Shown here piece by piece: positions 1 to 9,000 of a stretch of DNA of 64,000 nucleotides. The position numbers were made by a program, and so were the translations under genes. Where the stretch lies: NCBI RefSeq assembly GCF_000621725.1, contig NZ_JHXM01000010.1, positions 1 to 64,000 of the forward strand, read 5' to 3'. The notes under the pieces are model-generated. The model was given only the letters and a program-made list of their open reading frames with translations. It searched no databases and was not told the origin of the DNA. Numbering within the stretch: position 1 is the first letter of the stretch; every line of letters begins with the position of its first letter. The stretch comes from Xylanibacter brevis ATCC 19188. Its GTDB lineage: Bacteria; Bacteroidota; Bacteroidia; Bacteroidales; Bacteroidaceae.

Positions 1-52
1 TGTAAAGACGGTGACGTCAAAGCCGAGCTGTACTAATTGCCCGAAAGCTTTC
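1..52 (+). rRNA. 23S ribosomal RNA, 3' end (partial)
   Basis: The first ~50 bases (GAGCTGTACTAATTGCCCGA and flanks) resemble the 3' end of Bacteroidales 23S rRNA, and a 5S gene follows about 140 bp later, as in a normal rRNA operon. The 5' portion lies outside the window. The exact 3' end is estimated. Confidence 0.8.
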
Positions 53-190
53 GCTTAAACGCGCTTTTACTTTCAACTGTATGGTTTTGCCTTATGGTTA
101 TACTATCAGTTCTTGTGTGCAAGATGTCTACCTATACGGTTGACGTAATTGTCAATTATCAATTGTCAATTGTCAATACGAAACGAATAT

Positions 191-303
<113 letters not shown>

Positions 304-308
304 TACAG

Positions 309-346
309 AGAGCCCTGATTCAACACTGAGTCAGGGCTCTTTTTTG
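309..346 (+). terminator. rRNA operon terminator
   Basis: A perfect 10-bp stem (AGAGCCCTGA at 309-318 with TCAGGGCTCT at 331-340), extendable with a G-T pair, followed directly by a T-run. It is a classic Rho-independent terminator closing the rRNA operon. Confidence 0.9.
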
Positions 347-390
347 TGCCCCCCCCCTCCTGGCCTCCCCAAGGGGGAGGAACAAGGGCC

Positions 391-544
391 AGCCCCACCG
401 CCCCCATGCATTTTTTTGCATTCTTGCAAAAACAATCTCGCGCCCTTATTATTGTTTCAAAAGAATAGCCCCGCCGCCCCCATGCATTTTTTCTGCATTT
501 TTGCAAAAACAAATTTCCCGCTTGTTATAGTTTCCAAAAATTAT
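391..544 (+). repeat. Imperfect ~76-bp tandem duplication ahead of the next gene
   Basis: Two adjacent copies, 391-466 and 467-~544, share AGCCCC(A/G)CCGCCCCCATGC, then a GCATTTTT..TGCAT..TTGCAAAAAC block, then a TTATT/TTATA-GTTT tail. They are roughly 80% identical with a few indels. The second copy contains the TTG element of the promoter used by the gene at 563. The stretch 350-562 has no convincing gene. Confidence 0.7.
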
Positions 545-554
545 TGTATCTTTG
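522..554 (+). promoter_or_regulatory. Bacteroidetes-type promoter for the gene at 563
   Basis: TTG at 522-524 and TATCTTTG at 547-554, 22 bp apart, match the Bacteroidetes sigma-ABfr pattern (TTG..TAnnTTTG). The ATG at 563 is very close to the predicted start of transcription, so the leader would be only a few bases long. Confidence 0.5.
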
Positions 555-562
555 CCTGCGAA

Positions 563-1081
563 ATGAATCAATTGATACGATCATATATCGCACTGAAGCG
601 AATCACGCATTCCTTGGGGTTCGGCATTCAGTCGCCTACCGACTACCGCTTCTCGCGCTCGGTGATCAACGAGTCGTGGCCTTATTATGCCTACGACGAC
701 TTCGACGCCGAGCCCGACTGGCTGAAACGGAAGCTGGGCAAGCTCTACTTCCGACTGACGAACTTCCGCCAGCCTAGCACTATTATAGATATGGTGGGCG
801 CAGCACCTTATGCTAAGAGAGCATGCCCAGGGGCTGAGGTGGTGAAGAACACGGACCATGTGGATATTGCCTTTGTACCTATCGAATGCGAATACCAGCA
901 ACTGCTGGACATGTGTGATGACCATTCTATCGTGATCTTCGAAGGTATTCACCGTAAGTTGCCGCTGTGGCACTGCATCGAATACGATCAGCGCACCACG
1001 ATTACCTTCGACCTTTACTACTGCGGTATCGTGATGTTTAACCGTAAGCGGTCAAAGCAAAACTACCTAATCAACTTCTGA
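563..1081 (+). CDS. Degenerate class I methyltransferase-like protein
   Basis: A 172-residue protein. Its N-terminus (about residues 10-30, HSLGFGIQSPTDYRF) and C-terminus (YYCGIVMFNRKRSKQNYLINF region) match, from memory, a conserved Bacteroidales family of SAM-dependent methyltransferase-like proteins. Those are usually about 230 residues. The position expected for the glycine-rich SAM motif reads TIIDMVGAAPYAKR here, so cofactor binding is doubtful and the central fold looks shortened. The ATG at 563 was chosen because it follows a promoter directly and begins the conserved region; upstream in-frame codons lie in repeats. No partner gene suggests a substrate. The function is unknown. Confidence 0.7.
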   Translation: MNQLIRSYIALKRITHSLGFGIQSPTDYRFSRSVINESWPYYAYDDFDAEPDWLKRKLGKLYFRLTNFRQPSTIIDMVGAAPYAKRACPGAEVVKNTDHVDIAFVPIECEYQQLLDMCDDHSIVIFEGIHRKLPLWHCIEYDQRTTITFDLYYCGIVMFNRKRSKQNYLINF

Positions 1082-1118
1082 CTACTCTATACCTTTTAAC
1101 CTTATATGACTTAAACCT

Positions 1119-1676
1119 ATGATTAAGATCTACACACGACGTGGCGACAGCGGACTGACCGACCTGATAGGTGGCATCCGCATCAAGAAGAACGATGTAC
1201 GGCTGGAGGCCTATGGCACGGTAGATGAGCTGAGCTCGCATCTGGGGCTGCTGGCAGCCTGGATGGAGGGTGACGATGAGCATGACACCGTGCTACGCAT
1301 CCAGAACGATCTGTTCTATGTAGGTTCGCACCTGGCCACCGACCAAACCACCACACGGCTCTTTGCCTCGGCCATCCTTCCGGAAGGAGAGACCACGATG
1401 CTCGAGGAACATATAGATCTGATGCAGGCCCAGTTGCCCGAACTCCACGGGTTTATACTGCCTGGAGGCTGTCAGGCAGCAGCGCAGGCACATGTCTGTC
1501 GTACCGTCTGCCGACGAGCAGAAAGGCGTGTCTTGACGCTTGCAGAGGTGGCACCGGTAGATGACGACGTGATTCATTTTTTGAACCGTCTGAGCGACTA
1601 TTTGTTTGTTTTAGCAAAAAAAATCAATTTTCATGCTGGTCGCAATGAAATAATGTGGGAAAATGCTTGCAAATAA
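1119..1676 (+). CDS. PduO-type cob(I)alamin adenosyltransferase
   Basis: A 185-residue protein that transfers the 5'-deoxyadenosyl group of ATP to cob(I)alamin to make adenosylcobalamin. The family ATP-binding N-terminus is present (TRRGDSGLTDLIGG, residues 5-18, then VRLEAYGTVDELSSHLGL). So are the later CRRAERR segment and LNRLSDYLFVLAKKINF near the C-terminus, both typical of PduO/MMAB ATRs. Length is normal for the family. The ATG sits 37 bp after the preceding stop, so the two may be cotranscribed. In Bacteroidales the cofactor serves methylmalonyl-CoA mutase in propionate formation, which is inference here. No cobalamin riboswitch is seen upstream. Confidence 0.93.
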   Translation: MIKIYTRRGDSGLTDLIGGIRIKKNDVRLEAYGTVDELSSHLGLLAAWMEGDDEHDTVLRIQNDLFYVGSHLATDQTTTRLFASAILPEGETTMLEEHIDLMQAQLPELHGFILPGGCQAAAQAHVCRTVCRRAERRVLTLAEVAPVDDDVIHFLNRLSDYLFVLAKKINFHAGRNEIMWENACK

Positions 1677-1696
1677 AAATATTTTTGTTATTTTTG
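1667..1696 (+). promoter_or_regulatory. Promoter for the DUF2795 gene
   Basis: TTG at 1667-1669, a 19-bp spacer and TATTTTTG at 1689-1696 fit the Bacteroidetes consensus. The TTG element lies inside the last codons of the adenosyltransferase gene, so the small downstream gene probably has its own start of transcription. Confidence 0.55.
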
Positions 1697-1735
1697 CACA
1701 CCTAAATCAGTAAAAATTTCAAAAACTATAAAACT

Positions 1736-1957
1736 ATGTATTGGACTCTAGAATTAGCATCAAAGCTGGAAGACGCACCCTGGCCTGCAACAAAAGATGA
1801 ACTCATTGACTACGCCATGCGTTCAGGTTGTCCTTTGGAGGTTCTCGAGAACCTGCAGGAGATTGAGGATGAGGGCGATGTCTATGAAAGTATCGAGGAT
1901 ATCTGGCCCGACTATCCCACGAAAGAAGATTTCCTCTTCAACGAGGATGAGTATTGA
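1736..1957 (+). CDS. DUF2795 small acidic protein
   Basis: A 73-residue, strongly acidic protein starting MYWTLELASKLEDAPWPATK and ending FNEDEY. It matches the conserved Bacteroidetes DUF2795 family across its whole length, including the DELIDYA and LENLQEIEDEG segments. The molecular role is unknown. It has its own promoter and a terminator after it. Its last six codons are repeated exactly at 3279-3296, 1.3 kb downstream, beyond the HTH/DUF2975 pair. Confidence 0.88.
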   Translation: MYWTLELASKLEDAPWPATKDELIDYAMRSGCPLEVLENLQEIEDEGDVYESIEDIWPDYPTKEDFLFNEDEY

Positions 1958-1999
1958 TCATTTAATTATGCACTGATTTTACGTAACTAATTAAAAATA

Positions 2000-2044
2000 A
2001 GCAGCATGGATAAATCACCAAGATTTTCCATGTTGCTTTTTTCG
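2000..2044 (+). terminator. Terminator after the DUF2795 gene
   Basis: Stem AGCAGCATGGA (2000-2010) with TCCATGTTGCT (2027-2037), one G-T pair, then a T-run. The run of A before the stem on the other strand could also stop the convergent HTH/DUF2975 transcript. Confidence 0.8.
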
Positions 2045-2082
2045 GTCTTTTAAGTCTATCACTTACAGCCAGAGGGCGGCAA

Positions 2083-2286
2083 CTATTCCCTATACTCAAG
2101 AATGTCGCCCGGCTGACAATCTAAAGCTTTACAGATAGCCTCGAGGGTGGAGAAGCGGATGGCTCTTGCTTTTCCAGTCTTAAGGATGGAGAGGTTAGCC
2201 TGGGTGATGCCGATTTTCTCGGCAAGTTCTTGAGATGACATCTTTCGTTTAGCCATCATCACGTCTACATTAACTATGATACTCAT
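2083..2286 (-). CDS. Small XRE/Cro-type HTH regulator (YozG-like)
   Basis: A 67-residue protein that is almost entirely a helix-turn-helix domain: SSQELAEKIGITQANLSILKTG is helix-turn-helix sequence, followed by RFSTLEAICKALDCQPGDILEY, the usual C-terminal half of small YozG-like Cro/CI proteins. It probably binds DNA as a dimer. The gene lies 13 bp downstream of a DUF2975 membrane protein gene on the same strand. That pairing is common in bacteria and suggests a membrane protein plus dedicated regulator. The start at 2286 keeps the conserved N-terminal IIVNVDVMMAKRKMS segment. Confidence 0.9.
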   Translation of the reverse strand: MSIIVNVDVMMAKRKMSSQELAEKIGITQANLSILKTGKARAIRFSTLEAICKALDCQPGDILEYRE

Positions 2287-2299
2287 AGCATTAGGATGT

Positions 2300-3001
2300 T
2301 TAAACGGTAAGATCTTGTTCTTCTTTCAACTCCTTGCCCATCAGGATGATTTGCGAGATGATCATCAGTGCCAAACCTGTGATGATATACATGCTGTCGC
2401 ATTCATTCTTGAATACGATGTAATAGTTAGCTATATGTACATGACTAATAAAATACTGTGTCGATATGTATGAAACAGCAAAAGTATAAAGATAAAGGGT
2501 GGTGAGAAGAATACCTGTTGTTTCTAGGTACTGAGCTACTTTGCTCACAAATATCTCACCTCTACGAATGCTTCGGATAAGTTTAAAGACCAAGATTCCT
2601 ATCCATACCAAAACAACGGCAACTACCAGCAGTGATGAGAGTATGAGAATCCTGGGATAATATGACTGCACTTGTGAAGCAGGTACTTCAAGGTTCACCT
2701 TATTCAGATTAACCCTGTAGGTCTTCCCTGACGATTTAGACAGAATCACCTTTTGGTTTGGCAGATTCCTCGGCTCAACATTTACCGTATAAGAAAAGTA
2801 TCGATGTCTGGTAGTGCGGACTTCCCCATTAGGAAGCGTGTCGGTGCTCATAAACTCTGGAGGACATTCTACTAATTCCAATTTTTCTTCAGCATCTGTC
2901 GAACAGGTGGAATAAGTGCTGTAATGGAACGTGTTGGAAGCGGCAAGAAAAATGATTGCTACAACAAATATGGTGCTGTAAATCTTTAGCTTTTTGTTCA
3001 T
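2300..3001 (-). CDS. DUF2975 membrane protein
   Basis: A protein of about 233 residues with an N-terminal hydrophobic segment, a ~90-residue probably extracytoplasmic region, and three further membrane segments (ILILSSLLVVAVVLVWIGILV, ILLTTLYLYTFAVSYI and MYIITGLALMIISQIILM). The C-terminal half, LIRSIRRGEIFVSKVAQYLETTG, is the typical DUF2975 signature. The ATG at 3001 (MNKKLK) is preferred; an in-frame ATG at 3010 would add three residues. It is cotranscribed with the HTH gene that follows by 13 bp, from the promoter at 3044-3075. The role is unknown, and the HTH protein is its likely regulator. Confidence 0.8.
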   Translation of the reverse strand: MNKKLKIYSTIFVVAIIFLAASNTFHYSTYSTCSTDAEEKLELVECPPEFMSTDTLPNGEVRTTRHRYFSYTVNVEPRNLPNQKVILSKSSGKTYRVNLNKVNLEVPASQVQSYYPRILILSSLLVVAVVLVWIGILVFKLIRSIRRGEIFVSKVAQYLETTGILLTTLYLYTFAVSYISTQYFISHVHIANYYIVFKNECDSMYIITGLALMIISQIILMGKELKEEQDLTV

Positions 3002-3043
3002 AATCAACATAAATTTATTGTTAGTCGATAATTAATTTCGGTG

Positions 3044-3075
3044 CAAAAGTAAACATTATTATTTTAATCTCCAAA
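3044..3075 (-). promoter_or_regulatory. Promoter of the DUF2975-HTH operon
   Basis: On the minus strand, TTTG (3075-3072), a 20-bp spacer and TACTTTTG (3051-3044) match the Bacteroidetes consensus well. The operon ATG follows about 43 bp further on. Confidence 0.6.
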
Positions 3076-3278
3076 GAAAAACAGAACTTTTTTATCGAAT
3101 ATCAATAAAAACTGTTTCGTTCATAAAGAAAAAGGTGTACAGGCCACAAGTGGACTCGATAGTTTGTTTGTCTAACCCGCCAACAAATCGCCTTTGATGG
3201 TCTCAGACCGTGCAGTTTATTTGGCTAAAAATAGTTAATATTGGTGTAAGTGTTTGATAATTAGTTACGAACCAAGTT

Positions 3279-3299
3279 TTCAACGAGGATGAGTATTAA
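3279..3299 (+). pseudogene. Remnant of the DUF2795 3' end
   Basis: Codons for FNEDEY plus a stop, identical over 19 bp to the end of the intact DUF2795 gene. Nothing upstream resembles the rest of that gene. It is followed by its own terminator hairpin, as a real gene end would be. It may be the original 3' end displaced by an insertion, or the last trace of a tandem copy. Confidence 0.55.
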
Positions 3300-3330
3300 A
3301 TAGTAGATTTCTATCTATCTAATCAGATAT

Positions 3331-3374
3331 CAGCGAGATAAGCAAATGTTATTTGTTTGTCTCGCTGGTGTTTT
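3331..3374 (+). terminator. Terminator after the DUF2795 remnant
   Basis: A 17-bp stem, CAGCGAGATAAGCAAAT (3331-3347) with ATTTGTTTGTCTCGCTG (3351-3367), two G-T pairs and a three-base loop, followed by GTGTTTTA. It is strong in the plus direction. Confidence 0.75.
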
Positions 3375-3541
3375 ATAGTAGTTTTGAATTGTTCGGAATT
3401 TCCGAACAGTTCTCTATCTGTCAACCTTTACACGTTGCGGTTTAATCGCTAAATAAAACTAAATCTTTATAGAAGAGTGGTTCGTTCAAATGGAAAATAA
3501 CTACTTTTGCAGTATAAAACAATTCATTAAATAACGGTATT

Positions 3542-3991
3542 ATGGATTTATTCGATCAAATTAGTGAAGATATTAAGGCCGCGATGAAAGCTCGCGACAA
3601 GGTGCGTCTGGAGACACTTCGCAACATCAAGAAAGTATTCCTGGAGGCAAAGACGGCACCAGGTGCCAACGACACACTGTCTGATGCTGATGCACTGAAG
3701 ATTATCTCAAAACTGGCTAAGCAGGGCAAGGAAACAGCTGCTACCTATACTCAGGCAGGACGCCAGGATCTGGCTGACGCAGAGTTGGCACAGGTGGAGG
3801 TACTTGAGACTTATCTGCCGAAACAACTTTCTCAAGAGGAGATAGAGGTAGAGGTGAAGAAGATTATTGCTGAGGTGGGAGCCACAAGCATGAAAGAGAT
3901 GGGAAAGGTAATGGGCACCGCCAGCAAGCAGTTGGCTGGAAAGGCCGATGGCCGCATCATCTCTGAGATTGTGAAGAAGCTCTTGGCATAA
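3542..3991 (+). CDS. GatB/YqeY domain protein
   Basis: A 149-residue protein of the YqeY family, related to the C-terminal tRNA-interacting tail domain of the GatB amidotransferase subunit. The N-terminal helical part (DLFDQISEDIKAAMKARDKVRLETLRNIKKV) and the C-terminal part (EVGATSMKEMGKVMGTASKQLAGKADGRIISEIVKKLL) both match the family, and length is typical. The stand-alone protein has no firmly established function. A TACTTTTG -7 element lies 33 bp before the ATG with no clear -33 element. It is a single-gene unit followed by a hairpin. Confidence 0.92.
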   Translation: MDLFDQISEDIKAAMKARDKVRLETLRNIKKVFLEAKTAPGANDTLSDADALKIISKLAKQGKETAATYTQAGRQDLADAELAQVEVLETYLPKQLSQEEIEVEVKKIIAEVGATSMKEMGKVMGTASKQLAGKADGRIISEIVKKLLA

Positions 3992-4033
3992 CCTCTGTCT
4001 CTGGGTCTCATCATAGGCTATATAATAAAGCAC

Positions 4034-4070
4034 AAGCCTCAATTCCCGATGCTTAAGGGAATTGAGGCTT
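4034..4070 (+). terminator. Hairpin after the YqeY-like gene
   Basis: A perfect 14-bp stem, AAGCCTCAATTCCC (4034-4047) with GGGAATTGAGGCTT (4057-4070). The downstream T-run is weak (GACTTTAG), so termination may be only partial. Confidence 0.6.
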
Positions 4071-4208
4071 GACTTTAGATAATGCATAAAAGTAAAAAGT
4101 ACAAATCTTTTTGTGTTTTTTTTAATGTGGCGGTATGGAACAAGGTGTGGAATCGTACGTCGGCTACTTAATGAATGCTAAATATGACTGATTTTCAAGT
4201 AGATTTTG

Positions 4209-4216
4209 TAATTTTG
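4209..4216 (+). promoter_or_regulatory. -7 element upstream of fhs
   Basis: TAATTTTG, 33 bp before the ATG of fhs, fits the Bacteroidetes -7 consensus. No exact TTG is found at the expected distance upstream. Confidence 0.4.
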
Positions 4217-4249
4217 CATCCGATATTCATGAATATCCCATAAACGACT

Positions 4250-5926
4250 ATGAAAACAGACATACAGATTGCACGCGAATGCGAGTTGAAACCCATTGGC
4301 GAAATTGCAGAAAAGCTTGGTATCGATAAGGAAAATATTGAGCCTTATGGCCGTTATATGGCTAAGGTGCCTTTTTCGCTTATTGACGAAGAGAAGGTGA
4401 AAAAGAGTAAGCTGATTCTTGTGACAGCGATTAGTCCCACCAAGGTCGGTATCGGTAAGACAACCGTCAGCATCGGTTTGGCTATGGGCTTGAACAAGAT
4501 TGGTAAGAATGCTTCCGTATCACTGCGTGAGCCATCGCTGGGACCCTGTTTTGGCATGAAAGGCGGTGCTGCCGGTGGTGGCTATGCTCAGGTGCTGCCC
4601 ATGGAGAAAATCAATCTCCATTTTACGGGCGACTTCCATGCAGTGACCTCTGCTCACAATACCATCAGTGCTCTTTTAGACAACTACCTTTATCAGCATC
4701 GGAAAGAGGGCTTCTCGCTGCGTGAGATCTACTGGAAACGTGTGCTCGACGTGAACGACCGTGCGCTGCGTAATGTGGTGACGGGACTTCGTGGCGACGG
4801 CGTGGTCTCTGAGACAGGATTCGATATTACACCTGCCTCCGAGTTGATGGCCATCCTCTGTCTGGCTACCAGTGAAGAGGACCTGCAGAGACGTATAGAA
4901 AACATCCTGTTGGGTATCACCTCAGACGGAAAGCCATTCCGTGTACGCGATATGGGTGTAGCTGGCGCTATCACCGTGTTGATGCGCGATGCTCTTTCGC
5001 CTAACCTGGTACAGACCACCGAGCAGACACCTGCCTTTATCCATGGCGGTCCGTTTGCCAACATCGCTCATGGCTGTTCAAGCGTGATGGCAACGAAGAT
5101 GGCTATGACCTATAGCGACTATGTTGTGACAGAGGCTGGCTTCGGTGCTGATCTTGGTGCAGAGAAGTTCTTTAACATCAAGTGCAGAAAGGCTGGGCTG
5201 CAGCCTCAGTTGGTGGTCATCGTGGCTACCACACAGGGTCTGAAGATGCATGGCGGCGTAGCTCTGGATCGCATCAAGGAACCCAATGCCGAGGGTCTGA
5301 AGGAGGGACTGAAGAACCTGAACCGTCATATCAACAACATGCAGAGTTTTGGACAGCCAGTGATTGTCACACTGAACCGTTTTGACACCGATACCGAGGA
5401 AGAGATAGCCATTGTTCGTAAGAACTGCGAAGACCTTGGCGTGGGCTTCGCTGTGAACGAGGCCTTCCTGAAGGGTGGCGATGGTGCAGTGGAACTGGCA
5501 CAGAAGGTGGCAGACACCATCGGTCGAATACAGCCGTTGCCCGTGAACTTCACTTATCCTGAGAATGATACGATAGAAGGCAAGATAGAGAAAGTATGTA
5601 AGCGCATCTATGGCGCTGCTGCCGTGGAGTTCAGCAAGACTGGCATGAGGAAGCTGGAGTCTATTAGAACGATCTTTGCTGACGACAAGGACATCTGTCA
5701 TTATCCTGTCTGCATAGCCAAGACGCAATATTCGTTTTCGGCCGACTCCACACGCTATGGCTCGCCCGAAGGCTTTACCATCCGCATTCGTGATGTTATC
5801 CTGAACTGTGGTAGTGAGATGATTGTAGCTATTGCAGGTGATATGCTCCGCATGCCAGGACTGCCAAAGAGTCCGCAGGCCGAACGCATCACCATTGTGA
5901 ACGGTGAGATAGAAGGATTGTCGTAG
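4250..5926 (+). CDS. fhs: Formate-tetrahydrofolate ligase
   Basis: A 558-residue cytosolic enzyme that joins formate to tetrahydrofolate using ATP, giving 10-formyl-THF for purine and one-carbon metabolism. The P-loop region reads [16 protein letters not shown] (residues ~64-79), followed by the family block [27 protein letters not shown] and later [20 protein letters not shown]. Length matches the family. It is a single gene with its own promoter and terminator. With pflB in the same window it fits capture of fermentation formate, which is inference. Identification is secure from several family blocks. Confidence 0.97.
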   Translation: MKTDIQIARECELKPIGEIAEKLGIDKENIEPYGRYMAKVPFSLIDEEKVKKSKLILVTAISPTKVGIGKTTVSIGLAMGLNKIGKNASVSLREPSLGPCFGMKGGAAGGGYAQVLPMEKINLHFTGDFHAVTSAHNTISALLDNYLYQHRKEGFSLREIYWKRVLDVNDRALRNVVTGLRGDGVVSETGFDITPASELMAILCLATSEEDLQRRIENILLGITSDGKPFRVRDMGVAGAITVLMRDALSPNLVQTTEQTPAFIHGGPFANIAHGCSSVMATKMAMTYSDYVVTEAGFGADLGAEKFFNIKCRKAGLQPQLVVIVATTQGLKMHGGVALDRIKEPNAEGLKEGLKNLNRHINNMQSFGQPVIVTLNRFDTDTEEEIAIVRKNCEDLGVGFAVNEAFLKGGDGAVELAQKVADTIGRIQPLPVNFTYPENDTIEGKIEKVCKRIYGAAAVEFSKTGMRKLESIRTIFADDKDICHYPVCIAKTQYSFSADSTRYGSPEGFTIRIRDVILNCGSEMIVAIAGDMLRMPGLPKSPQAERITIVNGEIEGLS

Positions 5927-5949
5927 TCAGCATCGACATTATAAAAAAC

Positions 5950-5994
5950 AAGGAAGAAGAGGTTGACCTGTTCAGGCGGACTCTTCTTCCTTTC
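5950..5994 (+). terminator. Terminator between convergent fhs and the GH cluster
   Basis: A 12-bp stem, AAGGAAGAAGAG (5950-5961) with CTCTTCTTCCTT (5981-5992), followed by TTCT on the plus strand and preceded by an A-run, so it can work in both directions. Confidence 0.75.
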
Positions 5995-6046
5995 TAACAA
6001 TCATTATTACAAACTAAAACTTAGTATGTCTCTCTGTGCCGGTGAC

Positions 6047-9000
6047 TCATTTTAAAAGCACTTTCTTTTGCCCCTTCAGAAAGATCCCATGCAGATTGGC
6101 AGAGGGATTTACAACCTGTCCTAAGAGATTGTAGCAGTGCCCAGAGGTGTCGGTGTGCTGGTGGGTGGATGCTTGTGGAAAACGAATCCCGGATGCCCCG
6201 TACTCTTTTGGCGTCACCTGGAAATTGTCAAACCGCATGACGGTGTTGTGTGTACGGAAGCCCGCACGTCCGGTGATGTATGGTTTGGGGTCGGTATATG
6301 TGATGATGGGTGTCTCCATGTCGTCAATATAACAACGGATGGTGGCCCCTTCAACCTCAACTTTCATGTGATGCGGAACAGAGGGCGAAATGGTCTTGTT
6401 GACGGTGGTCAGGGTCTGCCAGCCATAGTTGTGCTTGCCCAGTGCCACTGAAGTGGCGCCCGCCATGAAGATGTATCCCTGCAGGAAGTCGGTTCCCAAT
6501 ACGGGGTTATCGTCGGCACCGCCCGTAGATGCATTGGTGGTGCGGAACAGCAGACCACCGTTCATGTCGTTGCTGGTGTAGATGACGTCGCACTCCACGG
6601 TATAGTCTGTGAGGTGGATGTCTTCGAAACCGCCCATCAGCATCTTTCCGTAACGGCCCGTTGATTCCAGTTGCCCATTCTGAATGGTCCAATTGCCTTC
6701 GCGATAGCCCCATTCATTGCTGAAGCCATTGTCGAAGTTGTCGGCCATGACATGTGGATGGGCTACACCAGGTTTGAAGGTGTACTCATAGAAGGATGGT
6801 GCACCATCGAGAACCTCTATCGAGAACGTATGTCGTCCGCCCTTCATCGAGAGGTTATAGATGGGCATGGTGGTAACCACCGAATTCGTTGCTGGCAACT
6901 CGATATCGTTGGCAATAGCCTTTCCGTCCAACAGCAGTCGAATGCGGGCTGTTGCCGAAGCATTGTATCGTAGGCCGAGGTTATAGATGTTGTCTTTCTG
7001 AATATTTACATGATAGGAAATCTTGCTGCCGGTGGCACTCTTCAGATAGTTGGACGTACCCACAGTCATGCCGTAGGATGTCAGCACAACATCCGCGCTC
7101 TTCTCCTTGCACATGGAAGCAGCCATGAGGCCCGGCACAGGCAGACTATAATCACGGATGCCACTACCATCAACGTAGGGGCTGATGGCTGTGTAAGAGA
7201 AGTCAGCAGCAGCACCATGTGTGATATAGCCAATCTGACCTCCATTCGTCTTTCTGATGATTTGGCATTTTTTCATGCCGTCAACATAGATATACGTAAA
7301 ACGCTCGTTCTTCTCAATGCGGATAGCATGCCAGCATGCTGGATCGAAGTCGGCAGGCAACGCTATGGTTTTGTCGAGTAGGGTAGAGCCATTCACATAA
7401 AAGATAACCTCCATCTTCTTCTCGGCAGCGTTGATGAGCGCCTCACCATAGTTTTCTGCATCCTGATAAGAGAAGATGGCACCGAAAGAGCCCGTAGCTG
7501 TGGAAGAACGAAGGGTGAACTCTGCCGTGTATTGTTCGTATGCCCCTTTGTCGAAAATGATGGATTGCTGACCCTCTGTGGCAGTCTGAGTCAGATGGTC
7601 ACTATTGGCTATCTTCCACTGGTCACCACTCAAAATGGTCCAGTCTTTGCCCAGTTCCTGACGCTCGAAATAGTCGTTGGCAGCAACGATGGGCTTGTCT
7701 TGTTCCCAATTGGTGGGGCCTGTCATCATCAACTTGTCGCCACACCATCCGATGCGTTCAAAGTTGAGCAGACGGCGAGCTTTGTTGTCCTGCAGGTTGT
7801 GGTAGCAGAAATAATAGGTGTCAAGATCTGGACCCACGAAGGCCGTTCCGTGTCCAAGAGCCTTATGGGTGGGTGTCTCTGTGTCAATCAGAATCGGGTT
7901 CTGGTCGCTTTGTGGGCGGAAGCCCGATAGCGGACTGCTGTTGCTGATGGCATAGTCGATGCGATAGCCGTTGGTCCACACGTGGTTGCCGGTGTAAAGC
8001 AGATAATAGAGCCCGTTGCGCTTGAACACGCATGGTCCCTCTGTCCATTGCCCTGTCATGCAGCATCCAAGATCTACATCATCACCATACGAGAGGTGCG
8101 TGGGCATGGTGCAGCCCCGAATGCCACCATTGTTGGCATGATAGAAATACCAGCTGCCATTGTCGTCGATAAACATAGAACCATCAATGTCGCGTCCCAT
8201 GTTGCCTGTCTGATGAACAAACGGACCCAGCGGACTGTCGCTTGTAAGCATATAATGGCCGCCGCCTCGTGGCGATGTGCACATATAGAACTTGCCGTTC
8301 CAATAGATGACCTCGGGCGCATAGGCCACAGCCGTTGTCTCGTCGGTACAACAAATATAGGAAGAAGACCAGTTTACCAAGTCTTTCGAACGCCAGCAGT
8401 AGATGTTGCGGTCGCCAGCGCTGACATAGAGATAGTAGTAGCCTTTATACTTCATGATGTATGGATCGCCCAGACTTCTGTTGTCAAGTCCTGGCAGTAC
8501 CATGGGGTTGACCCACTCATCAGTCTGTGGGATTGGGTCGATTTGTGGTGTGGTCTTTAACCATACCAGTTCGTCATAGGTCATTTGACCATCAATACGT
8601 AACCATCCATCCGACAAGGTTCCTGAGGTGAACGGATTCTCTTGACTAAAATCTTCGTCTAAGATGACTTGCGGTGTGTTGCTGTCGGCCTCTTTCTTTG
8701 TGATACGTACATTATCGAAAGATGCCTTCTCCGTCTTTCCAAGAGTGCCATCGTGTGATTGTCTGAATCCCATATTGGCGTATTGGAACTGTCCGTTCCG
8801 TTCATCGATAAGTATATCGTTAATATAGGTGCAGGCGTATTTTTCGTCTTCAACTTCAATGCGTATGTTGAATGGTTTTTCAACACCGATGTTCGCCTCC
8901 GAAGGTATGGGAATCTCAGCCAAGAGACTTGGATTGCCACCTGTCCAGCGATGTGGACGTAACAGTGGATGCGCAGGATCGGCAACGTTGACTTGCCACA

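Larger units (their letters stand above)
1937..3297. repeat. 19-bp direct repeats bracketing the HTH/DUF2975 cassette
   Basis: TTCAACGAGGATGAGTATT occurs at 1937-1955 (end of the DUF2795 gene) and exactly again at 3279-3297. Both copies are followed by an in-frame stop (TGA, TAA). Just inside them lies a 12-bp inverted repeat, CGTAACTAATTA at 1982-1993 and its complement at 3258-3269. The repeats bracket about 1.3 kb holding two minus-strand genes. This resembles an insertion at the 3' end of a conserved gene, or a decayed tandem duplication of it. No recombinase is inside. Confidence 0.6.
3052..3541. other. Gene-free stretch with the DUF2795 remnant
   Basis: About 490 bp without a credible gene. 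It holds the upstream part of the minus-strand promoter, AT-rich sequence to about 3250, the 12-bp inverted repeat half at 3258-3269, the second copy of the DUF2795 3' end, a terminator hairpin at 3331-3374 and a TACTTTTG element at 3502-3509 ahead of the YqeY-like gene. Nothing else was recognised. Confidence 0.6.

Noticed and set aside
1080-1120. Cobalamin riboswitch ahead of the adenosyltransferase gene
   Set aside because: Only 37 bp separate the genes, and no B12-box-like sequence is visible.
5078-5728. 216-residue open frame opposite fhs
   Set aside because: Shadow of the fhs coding frame; composition is antisense-like and no family is recognisable.
7982-8560. Long open frame opposite the GH106-like/GH43 gene
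   Set aside because: A shadow of a strongly coding minus-strand frame; no conserved motif.
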